Of a stretch of DNA of 64,000 nucleotides, positions 20,021 through 28,711 are shown piece by piece. Position 1 is the stretch's first letter, and every line of letters starts with the position of its first letter. Made by a program: the position numbers and the translations under genes. The stretch covers positions 62,001-126,000 of the forward strand of contig NZ_JAKRVX010000007.1 in NCBI RefSeq assembly GCF_023638035.1, given 5' to 3'. Under the pieces are notes generated by a model that made no database searches, had not been told where the DNA came from, and saw only the letters and a program-made list of their open reading frames with translations. This stretch comes from Natronocalculus amylovorans (GTDB taxonomy: Archaea; Halobacteriota; Halobacteria; Halobacteriales; Haloferacaceae).

Positions 20021-21959
20021 CAGTCGAATCTGTCGTGTTGTGTGTTGCGGCGTCGATACCGTGTTCAGAAACGGCCTCCGCGATTTCATACAGCTGTGGA
20101 TTCTGCGGTTCGGTTTGTGGGTATGGGTCAAGAATGCTTCCCGATCGGAGCCCGGGTGTTGAGCCTTGGAGTGCACGAAGCCCAACCGTCACCGGTGATT
20201 CAGCAACGGTTGTTCGGGCAGTCGATCGGTGCAATTGCCCATCAACAGGATCGGTTGGGGAGTATGCCCTGTCATATGTGCCATCAGTTGCGTCTCCATA
20301 CGCACCCTCCCAGTAGTTACCCTGTGTTCCGTCAGCCCAGATCCGGAGTGGCCCAGCGCTTGAACCGGCATGCTGGTCATTTCCAACAAAATCATTGCTG
20401 TGAATAGTACTCGTTGCCAGGACAGAGCCGGTTCGCATCCCATACTCATTGTCACGAACAACGTTGTGTTCATACAGGGACGAAACAGCGCTCGTCGTGA
20501 TTCCAACACGCGTATCCACAGCAACATTGTGTGCAATGTAGGAGTACGAGCCGCTTGTCGAAATCCCATTTGAGGTGTTTGTAACGATATTTCCGACGAT
20601 CGCATTCCGAGATGGGCTTGTCATAATCGTGACGCCGCCATACTCCTGGTCGGCGAATGTATTGTCTGCGATCATCGCATCAGAGGTGTGCATGAGGTGA
20701 ACACCGTAGCGGTTTGCTCGGAAGTCGTTGTTCCGAATAACCGTTTCCGGAGAGCGGTGCAGATAGATCCCATCCCGCCCGGCAGTAAACTGTGAGTCTT
20801 CAACGACGGCAGACGATCGCATGATCATCACGCCCATGAAGCTGTCTCGCCACACCTCAGTGCCAGTGACAGCCACGTTGTGGACGGCCGAGTTGTTGCT
20901 GTCGCGAAGGAGGATGCCGTTTGCATCGGTGTGTGGGACAGTAACGTTTGTAACGAGTGTGCCCGGTGCATCAACCGCTGCGATCGCTGCATCTCCATGG
21001 CCGTATCCAAGTTCGATGTTTGTGTCCCAGTCGTCATCGCCGGTTACCACATCCGGGTTCCGCGTTCGGTCACCAACACCCGTTACAGTGATACCATCAA
21101 CGGCAACGTCCGCCGCGTTGATATTGATGACGCTCCCGTTTTCATCACCTTCGACAGTTGCACCGTGTCCACGGAGCGTCACTGATTTGTTGATGTTAAT
21201 CGGGCCCTCGTATGTACCTGGATCAAGCACAACCGTTGTTTCAGCCGTTGCAGTGTCGAGTGCCGTCTGGAGATCATCATCCGGAGAGACAGTGATCTCG
21301 GCTGGTCGATCCAGCAGTTGCAATCGATCAGTGACTCGCTCATCAGCGGTGTCACCCTGACTGTCTACGCGATCGCGGACGAGCGATGCATCATCAACAT
21401 CGTGCGATTGAGCGGTGAACGCATCCCATGAAACCACCTCACCACCATATGTGTCGGTGAATTCGGTAGCTTGCTCTTGATCTGCAAATGGAATCGCAAC
21501 CGATCCAGCAGGTGTCCGTGCATCGCTATCAACAACGTAGACTGCATCCTGTGCAAATACCCATTCAGTTCTGCGATCGGTTTCAATATATCCCTCAGCA
21601 GTGAGTTCAATGCCTGTATCAGCGTAGTCTGAAACGTAGGTAACGATCGGATAGCCGAACTGCTGTTCGCGTGCGGGGTCATCAAATGATGCGGCAGCAG
21701 TCTCAATCCCGTAGTAGCCAATGACGTACTGATACTGCGAGTAGAACACTTGTGTACGAGGCACACTTTCCTGCGAATCGATCTCTTCATGCACCTCAGA
21801 TGCAAACCCGATCGACCGTGTATCCTCGAATGGGACTGGGTCAGGAACCGCAGAATCCGCACTGACCACAAACACCCCCACAGAGAGGAGACAGACAAGG
21901 AGAAACCCGATAACAAGCGTGCGTGGTCCCCTTGGAAGCCACGACAATTCGATTCCCAT
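20013..21959 (-). CDS. nosD: NosD-like periplasmic copper-site assembly protein with N-terminal NosL-like region
   Basis: A 648-residue exported protein. A signal anchor spans about 13-34. Residues about 65-185 resemble the C-terminal half of NosL: IVTYVSDYADTG and VAIPFADQEQATEFTDTYGGEV align well with VTYLTDYTAV and VIPFSDEDDAEEFASEYGGSV in the NosL at 30030, but the NosL CxxCGM copper motif is absent. Residues about 225-600 are a right-handed parallel beta-helix with CASH/NosD rungs (RNNDFRANRYGVHLMHTS). NosD works with NosFY on the outer face of the membrane in copper-site maturation. It is first in the nosDFY operon and divergent from tusA across 144 bases that hold a strong inverted repeat. 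Confidence 0.9.
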   Translation of the reverse strand: MGIELSWLPRGPRTLVIGFLLVCLLSVGVFVVSADSAVPDPVPFEDTRSIGFASEVHEEIDSQESVPRTQVFYSQYQYVIGYYGIETAAASFDDPAREQQFGYPIVTYVSDYADTGIELTAEGYIETDRRTEWVFAQDAVYVVDSDARTPAGSVAIPFADQEQATEFTDTYGGEVVSWDAFTAQSHDVDDASLVRDRVDSQGDTADERVTDRLQLLDRPAEITVSPDDDLQTALDTATAETTVVLDPGTYEGPININKSVTLRGHGATVEGDENGSVININAADVAVDGITVTGVGDRTRNPDVVTGDDDWDTNIELGYGHGDAAIAAVDAPGTLVTNVTVPHTDANGILLRDSNNSAVHNVAVTGTEVWRDSFMGVMIMRSSAVVEDSQFTAGRDGIYLHRSPETVIRNNDFRANRYGVHLMHTSDAMIADNTFADQEYGGVTIMTSPSRNAIVGNIVTNTSNGISTSGSYSYIAHNVAVDTRVGITTSAVSSLYEHNVVRDNEYGMRTGSVLATSTIHSNDFVGNDQHAGSSAGPLRIWADGTQGNYWEGAYGDATDGTYDRAYSPTDPVDGQLHRSTARTTVAESPVTVGLRALQGSTPGLRSGSILDPYPQTEPQNPQLYEIAEAVSEHGIDAATHNTTDSTDE

Positions 21960-22075
21960 ATAGGACGTTTGTGACGCAGTGGTTTATCATATCTGGTGCA
22001 ACAGTCGAAACCCAATAAAACAGAATTGTACCACAATGCGCGCGTAACGAGCAACAGGTTTAATACAATAGACTT

Positions 22076-22091
22076 TGTATTGTGCAATACA
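22076..22091. promoter_or_regulatory. Inverted repeat TGTATTG-TG-CAATACA between nosD and tusA
   Basis: A perfect 16-base palindrome-like site (7-bp arms, 2-base spacer), ending 12 bases before the tusA ATG. A TATA-like stretch (tttaatac, about 22059-22066) lies at its upstream side, so the repeat would cover the transcription start of tusA, a classic position for a repressor. The divergent nosD promoter is within 120 bases and might share control. Confidence 0.6.
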
Positions 22092-22103
22092 CCCAATAAT
22101 ACA

Positions 22104-22361
22104 ATGTCAGTAGAATACGAAATCTCAGAAACACTTGATGTAAAAGGACTCAGTTGCCCAATGCCGATCGTCAAAACAAAACAGGCGATCGATCCGCTTT
22201 CAGCTGGCGATGTGCTGGAGGTTATTTCCACAGATTCCGGCAGTATGAGCGATATCAGAGGCTGGGCAGATGGAACGGGCGGCGTCGAATTGCTAGATCA
22301 AAAAGAGGGCGAAGACGGTGGCGATGCCGTGTTCAAACACTACGTCAAAAAGACGGAATAG
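22104..22361 (+). CDS. TusA/SirA-family sulfur carrier protein
   Basis: An 85-residue cytoplasmic protein of the TusA family. The signature GLSCPMPIVKTK carries the reactive cysteine that holds a persulfide, followed by the usual GDVLEVISTDSGSMSDI strand-helix. TusA proteins hand sulfane sulfur to tRNA thiolation, molybdenum cofactor or dissimilatory sulfur enzymes. The start at 22104 gives a normal length. A DsrE2-like gene follows two bases after its stop, and TusA-DsrE pairs commonly trade sulfur, so the two probably form one unit. The inverted repeat at 22076-22091 should govern expression. Confidence 0.93.
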   Translation: MSVEYEISETLDVKGLSCPMPIVKTKQAIDPLSAGDVLEVISTDSGSMSDIRGWADGTGGVELLDQKEGEDGGDAVFKHYVKKTE

Positions 22362-22363
22362 AA

Positions 22364-22930
22364 ATGAGTACTGATACGCCTACCGCAGATGGGGCCGATA
22401 CTGCACTCGCTGCTCGAATTGAAGCCTTAGAGCAAGAGATTGCAGCGCTCAAGGCAGAGGCTAGCAACGATCAAAAGAAAATGACGATCGTTGCAACGCA
22501 AGGCTCCTTCGACATGGCATACCCACCGCTCATCCTTGCAAGTACGGCAGCAGCATTTGGCTGGGAGGTCGTTGTCTTCCATACCTTCTGGGGCCTCGAC
22601 ATTCTTCACGAAAAGAAGTCGAAGAACCTCAAACTCAGTGCCGTTGGAAATCCAAGCATGCCGATGCCAAACGCACTTGCCGCACTTCCAGGCATGGATT
22701 CGATGGCAACTCGGATGATGGAAAAACGGATCAAAGAAAACGGCACCGCAACGATCGAAGAGCTGATCGACCTCTCGCTTGAGACCGGTGTCGATCTGCA
22801 GGCGTGTCAGATGACGATCGAGCTCATGGAATACGACGAGGACGACTTCTACGATGGCGTCACAACTGGCGTGGGCGCGGCAACTGCACTCAATCACATG
22901 GCTGAATCCGACGTCCAACTCCTCGTCTGA
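22364..22930 (+). CDS. DsrE2-like sulfurtransferase / peroxiredoxin-type protein
   Basis: A 188-residue protein. Residues about 15-35 form an acidic coiled coil (LAARIEALEQEIAALKAE); the rest is a DsrE/DsrF/DrsH-like alpha/beta domain with TIVATQGSFDMAYPPLILAS at the first strand and a helix with DLQACQMTIELM containing the conserved cysteine of the DsrE2 group. DsrE proteins accept sulfur from TusA. Some DsrE2 proteins are membrane-bound, but no helix is visible here. It is two bases behind tusA, which supports cotranscription and a shared job in sulfur trafficking. Whether this serves copper-sulfide cluster assembly (CuZ type), thiolation or sulfide detoxification cannot be decided from sequence. 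Confidence 0.88.
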   Translation: MSTDTPTADGADTALAARIEALEQEIAALKAEASNDQKKMTIVATQGSFDMAYPPLILASTAAAFGWEVVVFHTFWGLDILHEKKSKNLKLSAVGNPSMPMPNALAALPGMDSMATRMMEKRIKENGTATIEELIDLSLETGVDLQACQMTIELMEYDEDDFYDGVTTGVGAATALNHMAESDVQLLV

Positions 22931-23005
22931 GACAACGGCGATTAGCTACTCGTACGTGTCACTCTTCTTCAATAAAACTGAACAACGAGTGGTAACACAG
23001 CCTCG

Positions 23006-23221
23006 TTAGGGCTGTCGATCGAGTTCGTCTGCCTGTTCTTGGATATCTGCAATCTCTTGAGAGAGTGCAGTATCAGCACTACCGTGTGATTCTCGAACTG
23101 AGAGATCAAGCGGTGAGGGAACGAACTGAGTCTCGTCTTCTTCCTCGTCTCCCGGTTCCGCTTCAGTTCGTTGGTGGAGGCGGAAGCTCTGAAGGAATCG
23201 TTCCCAAAGTGTAGCGGGCAT
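23006..23221 (-). CDS. Small acidic hypothetical protein (71 aa)
   Basis: A 71-residue protein with a short basic, amphipathic N terminus (ATLWERFLQSFRLHQR), an acidic run (PGDEEEDE) and a helical C terminus. No family was recognised. It lies about 50 bases downstream of the copper ATPase on the same strand and so could be its last cotranscribed gene. The start at 23221 was preferred over the one eight codons upstream because it gives a cleaner N terminus. Composition is typical of a haloarchaeal cytoplasmic protein. Confidence 0.6.
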   Translation of the reverse strand: MPATLWERFLQSFRLHQRTEAEPGDEEEDETQFVPSPLDLSVRESHGSADTALSQEIADIQEQADELDRQP

Positions 23222-23272
23222 GAGAGGTAATACGATCATTTGCATAATAAATGTTGTACGCCGTTCGATCGC

Positions 23273-25684
23273 CTATTCAAGCGATCGGAGCGTCGAATTG
23301 AGGACGACAAGCAAACTGCTTGCACCCATTGCCAGCGCAGCAAGCAGTGGATTCAACAATCCAAAGACGGCGAGCGGTATCGCAACCGCATTGTAGAAGA
23401 ACGCCCAGCCAAGGTTCTGCCTGATCCGTTTTCTGGTATTCGTTGCAATGGTAAAGAGGCGAGGAACCGACTCCAGATTTCCATCGATCACGATCGCATC
23501 ACCAGCATCCGTTGCAAGTTTTGTTCCGGTGGCAAGCGCAATACCTAGATCAGCGGCTGCAAGCGCCGGCGCATCGTTGCTCCCATCACCGACCATTGCA
23601 ACACGACCTCGACTTTTGAGTCGCGTTATGGTTGCTGCTTTTGCCTCCGGGGGGACCTCCGAAAAGACGTGATCGACAAGCGGATGTGACTCAAAGCGTG
23701 TTGTCGCCGCCGCATCGTCGCCAGTAAGCAATACAATCTCTCGATCCTGTTCGGCGAGCGCTTCAATGACCGACTCCCACTCGGGTTTTGGCTCGTCGCC
23801 AACTGCAATAACGCCCTGTATCTCGTGAGCCCAGCCAACAACGACAGCAACCGACCCAGCCTCAGTGATCGCTTTTGCTTCAGCACGGTATCCGTTTGGG
23901 TCATACCAGTCAGTCGAGAACGCCGCTGGATGTCCAACCAAGAGATCGTGACCATCAACTGAGCCACGAACACCTCGATCAAACGTCTGGATGTTCGAGA
24001 CGCCCTGATCAGCAGCAGATCCACTCTGTGGGTGTGAAACTATCTTTCCACCGTCAGTAGCGGTCTGTGTTTCCGAGCGCGTTTCAGCGGCTGCTGCAGC
24101 AACGATCGCATCGGCAATCGGATGCGCGGACGCTCGTTCGACTGCGGCAGCCAGTGAAAGAACCGTTTCAGGCTCATCGGCGATCGTTTCGGTTACTTGC
24201 ATCTCGCCGCTTGTGAGCGTCCCAGTTTTATCGAGTGCAATCACATCAACATCGGTTGAATCTTCAAACACCGTCTCGGATGCAATGACAATCCCATTTG
24301 TAGCTGCAGTTTTGATCCCACGTGCAACCGCAAGCGGTGTTGCTAATCCAAGTGCACACGGGCAGGATACAATAATCACCGTCAGCCCAACAAGGAGCGA
24401 AGTTGTGATTGACGCGCCAAACGCGACCATCGCAACAACAGTCACAACGGCGATCGTAATCACCAACGGGACAAAGATCGTTGCCAGTTTATCGGCAAAT
24501 CGTTGCACGCCCGGGGAGCTACTTTGTATCTCCCACAGCAGTTCGACAATCCGATCGAGTGCACTCGAAGCATCCGCCGCAACAGTCATTGTAAGCGGTT
24601 GATCAGTAACGACGGTGCCACCACGAACTGCATCACCGGGTCGCTTTGTTCTGGGAATGGATTCTCCCGTGACAAGCGCTTCATCAACGGCTGCGACACC
24701 GGTTTTAACCGTTCCATCAACTGGAATACGATCGCCAGGACGAACAAGGAGCTCATCCCCTGATTCAACTGCTTCAATGGGAATCGTCTCTCCGTCGGGC
24801 CGCCTCGCATCTGCAACTTGGATCGCAGTCAGATCTGTGAGAAGATCAGATGCACGCTGCTTGATTGCAGACTCGTAATAGTTCCCGAGAGTAACTACCA
24901 GAATGATTGCCACCGTAACGTCGAAATAGAGATCCGTCCGTCCGAGGGCCATCGCAAGCGTACTGTACCCGTAGGATCCGACAGCGGCGATCGACACAAG
25001 CAGATCCATATTCGCATGTCCTGCTTTGAGACTCACATACGCGCCGCGAAGAATAGGGTATCCCGTATAAAAGAGCACAAGCGATGTGAGAAGCCAGATT
25101 TGGGTGAACAGATAGAGCCCATCAAACCCGGTTAGATCAACAAGCGGTTCGTAACCGAAGTATGTAGGGTACAAAAACAGAACGTACCACACCATCGTCA
25201 TCATTCCGAACAGCCCACCGCCAATGAGGAACTTCACAACGGCAACATCACCAGGGACAGGATCATCGGAATGGATCGATCGTGGGCGGGCAGTGTAGCC
25301 ATATCCGGAGACGGTCTCGGGGATCGCATCATCCGTGACTGTTTCTGGGTCGTAGCCTATTTTGAGTGTATCTGTCGCGTAGCTTGCCTGCGCAGTTTCG
25401 ATACCGTCATGTGAAACTGCAGTCGACTCAAGAAACGCTTCACATGTTGCACAGTGCATTCCATCAACACTGAGGTAGATGTTTTCCGCTGCTTCGGTTG
25501 CGTCCGAATCATCAGGTGAGAGCTGGTCTCGGATCTCTGTTGGGTCTGCATCTTCGATCGTAGACGCATCTAACACACGTGCAACTTCTAAACACCCCCG
25601 ACAGCAGTAGCTGCCGTCCGTGTCGTCGCTACGGTATGGTTCGGCTGGCGTTGGAAGCTCACAAAGCGTACAGTTTGTCCCCAT
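23273..25684 (-). CDS. CcoI/CopA-type copper-translocating P-type ATPase
   Basis: An 803-residue copper pump. Its N terminus has a cysteine-rich zinc-ribbon-like domain (CTLCELP ... CCRGCLEVA, residues about 5-32) of the kind found in FixI/CcoI ATPases, then an HMA domain (about 68-135) with GMHCATC. The core shows TGES, CPC (SCPCALGLATP), DKTGT, the HP dipeptide (ASAHPIADAI) and GDGSNDAPAL. This is the P1B-1 Cu+ group. CcoI-type pumps deliver copper outward for assembly of heme-copper oxidases, in contrast to CopA detoxification pumps. The ba3-type oxidase operon begins about 370 bases away, which supports that role. The promoter carries a perfect TTGTATA-T-TATACAA repeat. Copper export for detoxification remains possible. 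Confidence 0.93.
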   Translation of the reverse strand: MGTNCTLCELPTPAEPYRSDDTDGSYCCRGCLEVARVLDASTIEDADPTEIRDQLSPDDSDATEAAENIYLSVDGMHCATCEAFLESTAVSHDGIETAQASYATDTLKIGYDPETVTDDAIPETVSGYGYTARPRSIHSDDPVPGDVAVVKFLIGGGLFGMMTMVWYVLFLYPTYFGYEPLVDLTGFDGLYLFTQIWLLTSLVLFYTGYPILRGAYVSLKAGHANMDLLVSIAAVGSYGYSTLAMALGRTDLYFDVTVAIILVVTLGNYYESAIKQRASDLLTDLTAIQVADARRPDGETIPIEAVESGDELLVRPGDRIPVDGTVKTGVAAVDEALVTGESIPRTKRPGDAVRGGTVVTDQPLTMTVAADASSALDRIVELLWEIQSSSPGVQRFADKLATIFVPLVITIAVVTVVAMVAFGASITTSLLVGLTVIIVSCPCALGLATPLAVARGIKTAATNGIVIASETVFEDSTDVDVIALDKTGTLTSGEMQVTETIADEPETVLSLAAAVERASAHPIADAIVAAAAAETRSETQTATDGGKIVSHPQSGSAADQGVSNIQTFDRGVRGSVDGHDLLVGHPAAFSTDWYDPNGYRAEAKAITEAGSVAVVVGWAHEIQGVIAVGDEPKPEWESVIEALAEQDREIVLLTGDDAAATTRFESHPLVDHVFSEVPPEAKAATITRLKSRGRVAMVGDGSNDAPALAAADLGIALATGTKLATDAGDAIVIDGNLESVPRLFTIATNTRKRIRQNLGWAFFYNAVAIPLAVFGLLNPLLAALAMGASSLLVVLNSTLRSLE

Positions 25685-25691
25685 TGATAAT

Positions 25692-25706
25692 TTGTATATT
25701 ATACAA
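25692..25706. promoter_or_regulatory. Inverted repeat TTGTATA-T-TATACAA before copper ATPase
   Basis: Perfect 7-bp arms around one base, starting 8 bases upstream of the copper ATPase ATG at 25684. The position overlaps the expected transcription start of a leaderless message, as expected for a repressor. Related in half-site to the repeats at 474 and 22076. Confidence 0.6.
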
Positions 25707-25763
25707 GATTCAAATCGGCGTCTGCTGTTTTAGTACTGTCAAAGTAGTATTGTGTGTGTTTCT

Positions 25764-25982
25764 TTACTGGGTAGTGGTGTGTATAGAATTGTCCGTCGGA
25801 CTAAATGCTATATAGAGTGAAATCGTGATGAGCACAACGTTTACCAGTGCAATAGTGACGACAATATCTGGCGTGAATATAATATACGCAAGAATCGCAG
25901 GTATTGTACCTAACCCTATGAGTGACGCCTTTCGTGGACTGAGCATTATTCGTTGATACGCTTCCAGTACTAAAACCTGCAT
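25764..25982 (-). CDS. Small membrane protein associated with ba3 oxidase
   Basis: A 72-residue protein with two predicted helices (about 20-38 and 42-60) after a short N terminus reading YQRIMLSPRKASLIGLG. Closely similar small proteins are found next to ba3-type oxidase operons in haloarchaea and are often annotated as oxidase-associated subunits; I recognise it on that basis. It is transcribed away from the oxidase genes, with 67 bases between the two starts, so the two units may share regulation. Function beyond this is unknown. Confidence 0.75.
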   Translation of the reverse strand: MQVLVLEAYQRIMLSPRKASLIGLGTIPAILAYIIFTPDIVVTIALVNVVLITISLYIAFSPTDNSIHTTTQ

Positions 25983-26049
25983 GATGGATTCTCAGGCGAT
26001 GAGAATATCCCCGATCTTTATTGTTTGTTATTTGCAATACTCGATAAAC

Positions 26050-26208
26050 ATGTCTGGTGATGCAGTCGTTACTGAAATTGATCATGATGAGTTCAATCCT
26101 CGAGGTACCCTTGCATTAATATTGGTCTATTTTGCCATTCTTGTCGTAATGTGGGTCTTCATGTACTTTGTAGAGTTCCTTGGAAACGATCTCACTGTCA
26201 TTGGATAG
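26050..26208 (+). CDS. ba3-type oxidase small subunit (single helix)
   Basis: A 52-residue protein with one transmembrane helix (about 19-41, LALILVYFAILVVMWVFMYF) after an acidic cytoplasmic head (MSGDAVVTEIDHDEFNPRG). It ends at 26208, and subunit II starts on the very next base. Small single-helix proteins of this kind precede subunit II in haloarchaeal and Thermus ba3 oxidases (subunit IIa or CbaD type) and complete the fold of subunit II, which has only one helix. The start at 26050 was chosen because the upstream extension lacks coding character. Confidence 0.8.
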   Translation: MSGDAVVTEIDHDEFNPRGTLALILVYFAILVVMWVFMYFVEFLGNDLTVIG

Positions 26209-26712
26209 ATGCACATACACAATTACGAAAAAATCTGGCTTGTACTTGCGATGATTATGATTGTTGGCTTTCTGACAACGGTCACCTACGGTGCGACGGC
26301 AGTTGGGATTGAGATGATCTCAGATGAGGAGGACACGATCGATCCCGGGGCGTTGGATGAAGATCCTCGATTTGCAGAGCCGCGGGTAGAGCAGGTCGGC
26401 GAAAACGAGTATGAAGCGTACGTTGTTGCACAGCAGTACATCTTCTCCCCGGATCCGATCGAAGTGCCTGCAAATAGTACAGTGACGTTCTATGTGACGT
26501 CACCTGACGTCATTCATGGCTTCCAAGTCGCAGGGACAAACGCGAACACGATGGTCATCCCGGGAGAGGTTGCGAAGTTGACCGTCGAAACAGAAGAGCC
26601 CGGTGAGCATGGAATCGTCTGCAACGAGTACTGTGGTAGCGGTCATCACGTGATGGAAGGCAAGCTTATCATCCACCCAGAAGACGAGTTTGAGATGGAG
26701 GACGACGAATGA
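26209..26712 (+). CDS. cbaB: ba3-type cytochrome oxidase subunit II (CuA)
   Basis: A 167-residue membrane-anchored cupredoxin. One helix at about 8-30 is followed by a CuA domain. The ligands are in place: His in VIHGFQV, then CNEYCGSGHHVM, giving two Cys, His and Met. It accepts electrons from a copper protein such as halocyanin (none encoded in this window) and passes them to subunit I. The stop overlaps the subunit I start by four bases (ATGA). Its length matches ba3 subunit II and is much shorter than A-type oxidases. Being a CuA protein, it is the most likely local client of the Sco, TlpA and copper ATPase genes nearby. Confidence 0.95.
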   Translation: MHIHNYEKIWLVLAMIMIVGFLTTVTYGATAVGIEMISDEEDTIDPGALDEDPRFAEPRVEQVGENEYEAYVVAQQYIFSPDPIEVPANSTVTFYVTSPDVIHGFQVAGTNANTMVIPGEVAKLTVETEEPGEHGIVCNEYCGSGHHVMEGKLIIHPEDEFEMEDDE

Positions 26713-28481
26713 GCAGCGCAATTGAATCCGGTGAGCCAACGTTTTTAGATCGCTTCCCACAGGAAGCAAAAGTTGTCCGATCAGCGCTCTGGAGCTCGTT
26801 TATTGCGCTGACGCTTGGTGCGCTGTTTGGGATTATTCAGACACTGCACCGAACAGATGTGCTACGGGTATTCAGTTCGGGTAACTACTACACAATTCTT
26901 ACCGCACACGGGGTCTTGATGGTCGTCTCATTCACGATCTTCTTCCTCGTCGGAATATATACGTGGGCAGTTGTTCGGAGTTTAGATCGACCGGTCGAAG
27001 ACATCAGATACACGTGGACATGGTATGGGCTAATGGTCCTTGGAACGCTGATGGCGCTGGTTGCGATCCTTGGTGGGTTTATTGATTCGATTGACATTAG
27101 CGCAGATGTACTCTTTACATTCTACGCACCGTTGCAAGCACATCCGCTATTCTATGGTGGCTTAGCAATCTTTTTGATCGGGACATGGCTTGCTGGAGCA
27201 GACTGGTTCCGGTCGTGGTATGCATGGAAACAGGAGAACCCTGGTGAACGAATTCCACTGCAGACATTCATGGTCTTGATCACGATGTTAATGTGGTACA
27301 TCGCATCGATCGGGATCACAATTGCAGTCGTCATCTTCCTGCTCCCATGGTCGCTTGGTATCATCGATCAAGTCAATCCACTCCTGACTCGGACACTCTT
27401 TTGGTTCTGGGGACACCCAGTTGTGTACTTCTGGCTGATGCCTGCGTATTTGCTCTGGTACACGGTTCTTCCAAAAGTATCCGGAGGGAGACTGTTCAGC
27501 GATCCGCTTGCACGCGTTGTGTTTGTGCTCTTTTTGTTGCTCTCGACACCAGTCGGGATCCACCACCAGTATTTGGATCCCGGAATTGCAGACGGATTTA
27601 AATTCATTGCACTAACAAATACCATGTTCCTGCTGCTTCCAAGCCTGTTGACCGCATTCACGGTTGTTGCAAGTATGGAACATGGAGCACGCCAACGTGG
27701 AGGCACCGGATTATTAGGCTGGCTGCGAGCACTTCCGTGGGCCAACCCTGCATTTACTGGAATGGCCCTTGCGGGGCTGATGTTCGCTGCTGGCGGATTC
27801 AGTGGAATGATTAATGCCGGCCTCAATATCAATTACCTCGTCCACAATACACTGTGGGTACCTGGGCACTTCCATCTCACCGTTGGAACTGCGGTTGCGT
27901 TGACGTTCATGGCCGCAACGTACTGGCTCTGGCCACAGTTGACAAATAAGCCGATATTCAGTCGACCGATCGCACTTGCCCAGGTGATCCTGTGGTTTGT
28001 CGGAATGGCACTGATGTCGAACGCAATGCACGTTGCAGGACTTATCGGGATTCCGCGACGAACAGCAGAACCACAGTACGATGGCTTCGACTTTATCCCA
28101 ACGTTTGGGTCGATCGCAGAGCTGGACCTCCAGTTGGTTGTTGGAGGGACACTCCTAACTCTGTCCGCAATTCTGTTTGTGAGTAACCTCGTCTTGAGTA
28201 TTAGCTTACCAAAGGTGAGTGGCCTCGGACAGCCGCTTCCACCAGCACTCTCAGGACCGGATGACGCACCAAAGGTTCTTGATAACCTCAAGCTCTGGAC
28301 CGCAATTGCGCTTGTGCTCGTTATCTTGGCATATACACTGCCGCTTGCAAGTATTGTTGATCGAGGCGGTCTCTTTGGACCGGGAGGAACTCCGTATCCA
28401 ACGATGATTGAGTTTGGAAGCACTTTGCTTGAAATATATACACCGTTAACAACGGATTGGATTTCGGGGTGGCTCCAATGA
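26709..28481 (+). CDS. cbaA: ba3-type cytochrome oxidase subunit I
   Basis: A 590-residue polytopic protein with about 13 helices, the catalytic subunit that reduces oxygen to water and pumps protons. Ligand motifs are readable: TAHGVLM (low-spin heme His), WGHPVVYFW (CuB His and the cross-linked Tyr), IHHQYLDPG (two CuB His) and PGHFHLTVG (heme axial His). The overall sequence is that of the B-type (ba3) heme-copper oxidases, known for high oxygen affinity. It is translationally coupled to subunit II upstream and to a small membrane protein downstream, each by an ATGA overlap. Confidence 0.96.
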   Translation: MSSAIESGEPTFLDRFPQEAKVVRSALWSSFIALTLGALFGIIQTLHRTDVLRVFSSGNYYTILTAHGVLMVVSFTIFFLVGIYTWAVVRSLDRPVEDIRYTWTWYGLMVLGTLMALVAILGGFIDSIDISADVLFTFYAPLQAHPLFYGGLAIFLIGTWLAGADWFRSWYAWKQENPGERIPLQTFMVLITMLMWYIASIGITIAVVIFLLPWSLGIIDQVNPLLTRTLFWFWGHPVVYFWLMPAYLLWYTVLPKVSGGRLFSDPLARVVFVLFLLLSTPVGIHHQYLDPGIADGFKFIALTNTMFLLLPSLLTAFTVVASMEHGARQRGGTGLLGWLRALPWANPAFTGMALAGLMFAAGGFSGMINAGLNINYLVHNTLWVPGHFHLTVGTAVALTFMAATYWLWPQLTNKPIFSRPIALAQVILWFVGMALMSNAMHVAGLIGIPRRTAEPQYDGFDFIPTFGSIAELDLQLVVGGTLLTLSAILFVSNLVLSISLPKVSGLGQPLPPALSGPDDAPKVLDNLKLWTAIALVLVILAYTLPLASIVDRGGLFGPGGTPYPTMIEFGSTLLEIYTPLTTDWISGWLQ

Positions 28482-28681
28482 GTGAAACCTCGAGAGCGGG
28501 GCTCCTCATTGGTGGTGCTGTGCTCTTTGTTATCCTCTGGGAGATCAGAAGCGCGCTTGGTGTGTTGTTTCGCATTGATACCAACATCGCAGTGTACACA
28601 GTGGTGACGTTTGTGGTGATACTCTGTACACTGGTTGCACTCGATCGCGGCCTGATTGGATTCGGAAGTAAGGAGCAGTAA
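28478..28681 (+). CDS. ba3 oxidase-associated small membrane protein
   Basis: A 67-residue protein with two hydrophobic segments (about 8-24 and 36-55) and a charged tail. Its ATG overlaps the stop of subunit I. A small two-helix protein in this position is typical of haloarchaeal cba operons (CbaC-type), but the sequence alone has no diagnostic motif, so the subunit assignment rests on context. It probably belongs to the oxidase complex or its assembly. Confidence 0.75.
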   Translation: MSETSRAGLLIGGAVLFVILWEIRSALGVLFRIDTNIAVYTVVTFVVILCTLVALDRGLIGFGSKEQ

Positions 28682-28711
28682 CACACAACTCGATTGCGAA
28701 ATATAACACGA

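Noticed and set aside
21365-22231. 288-codon minus-strand frame across nosD and tusA
   Set aside because: Overlaps two firmly identified genes and has no acidic haloarchaeal composition.
27833-28684. 283-codon minus-strand frame opposite CbaA
   Set aside because: Antisense to a heme-copper oxidase with all ligands in place; shadow frame.
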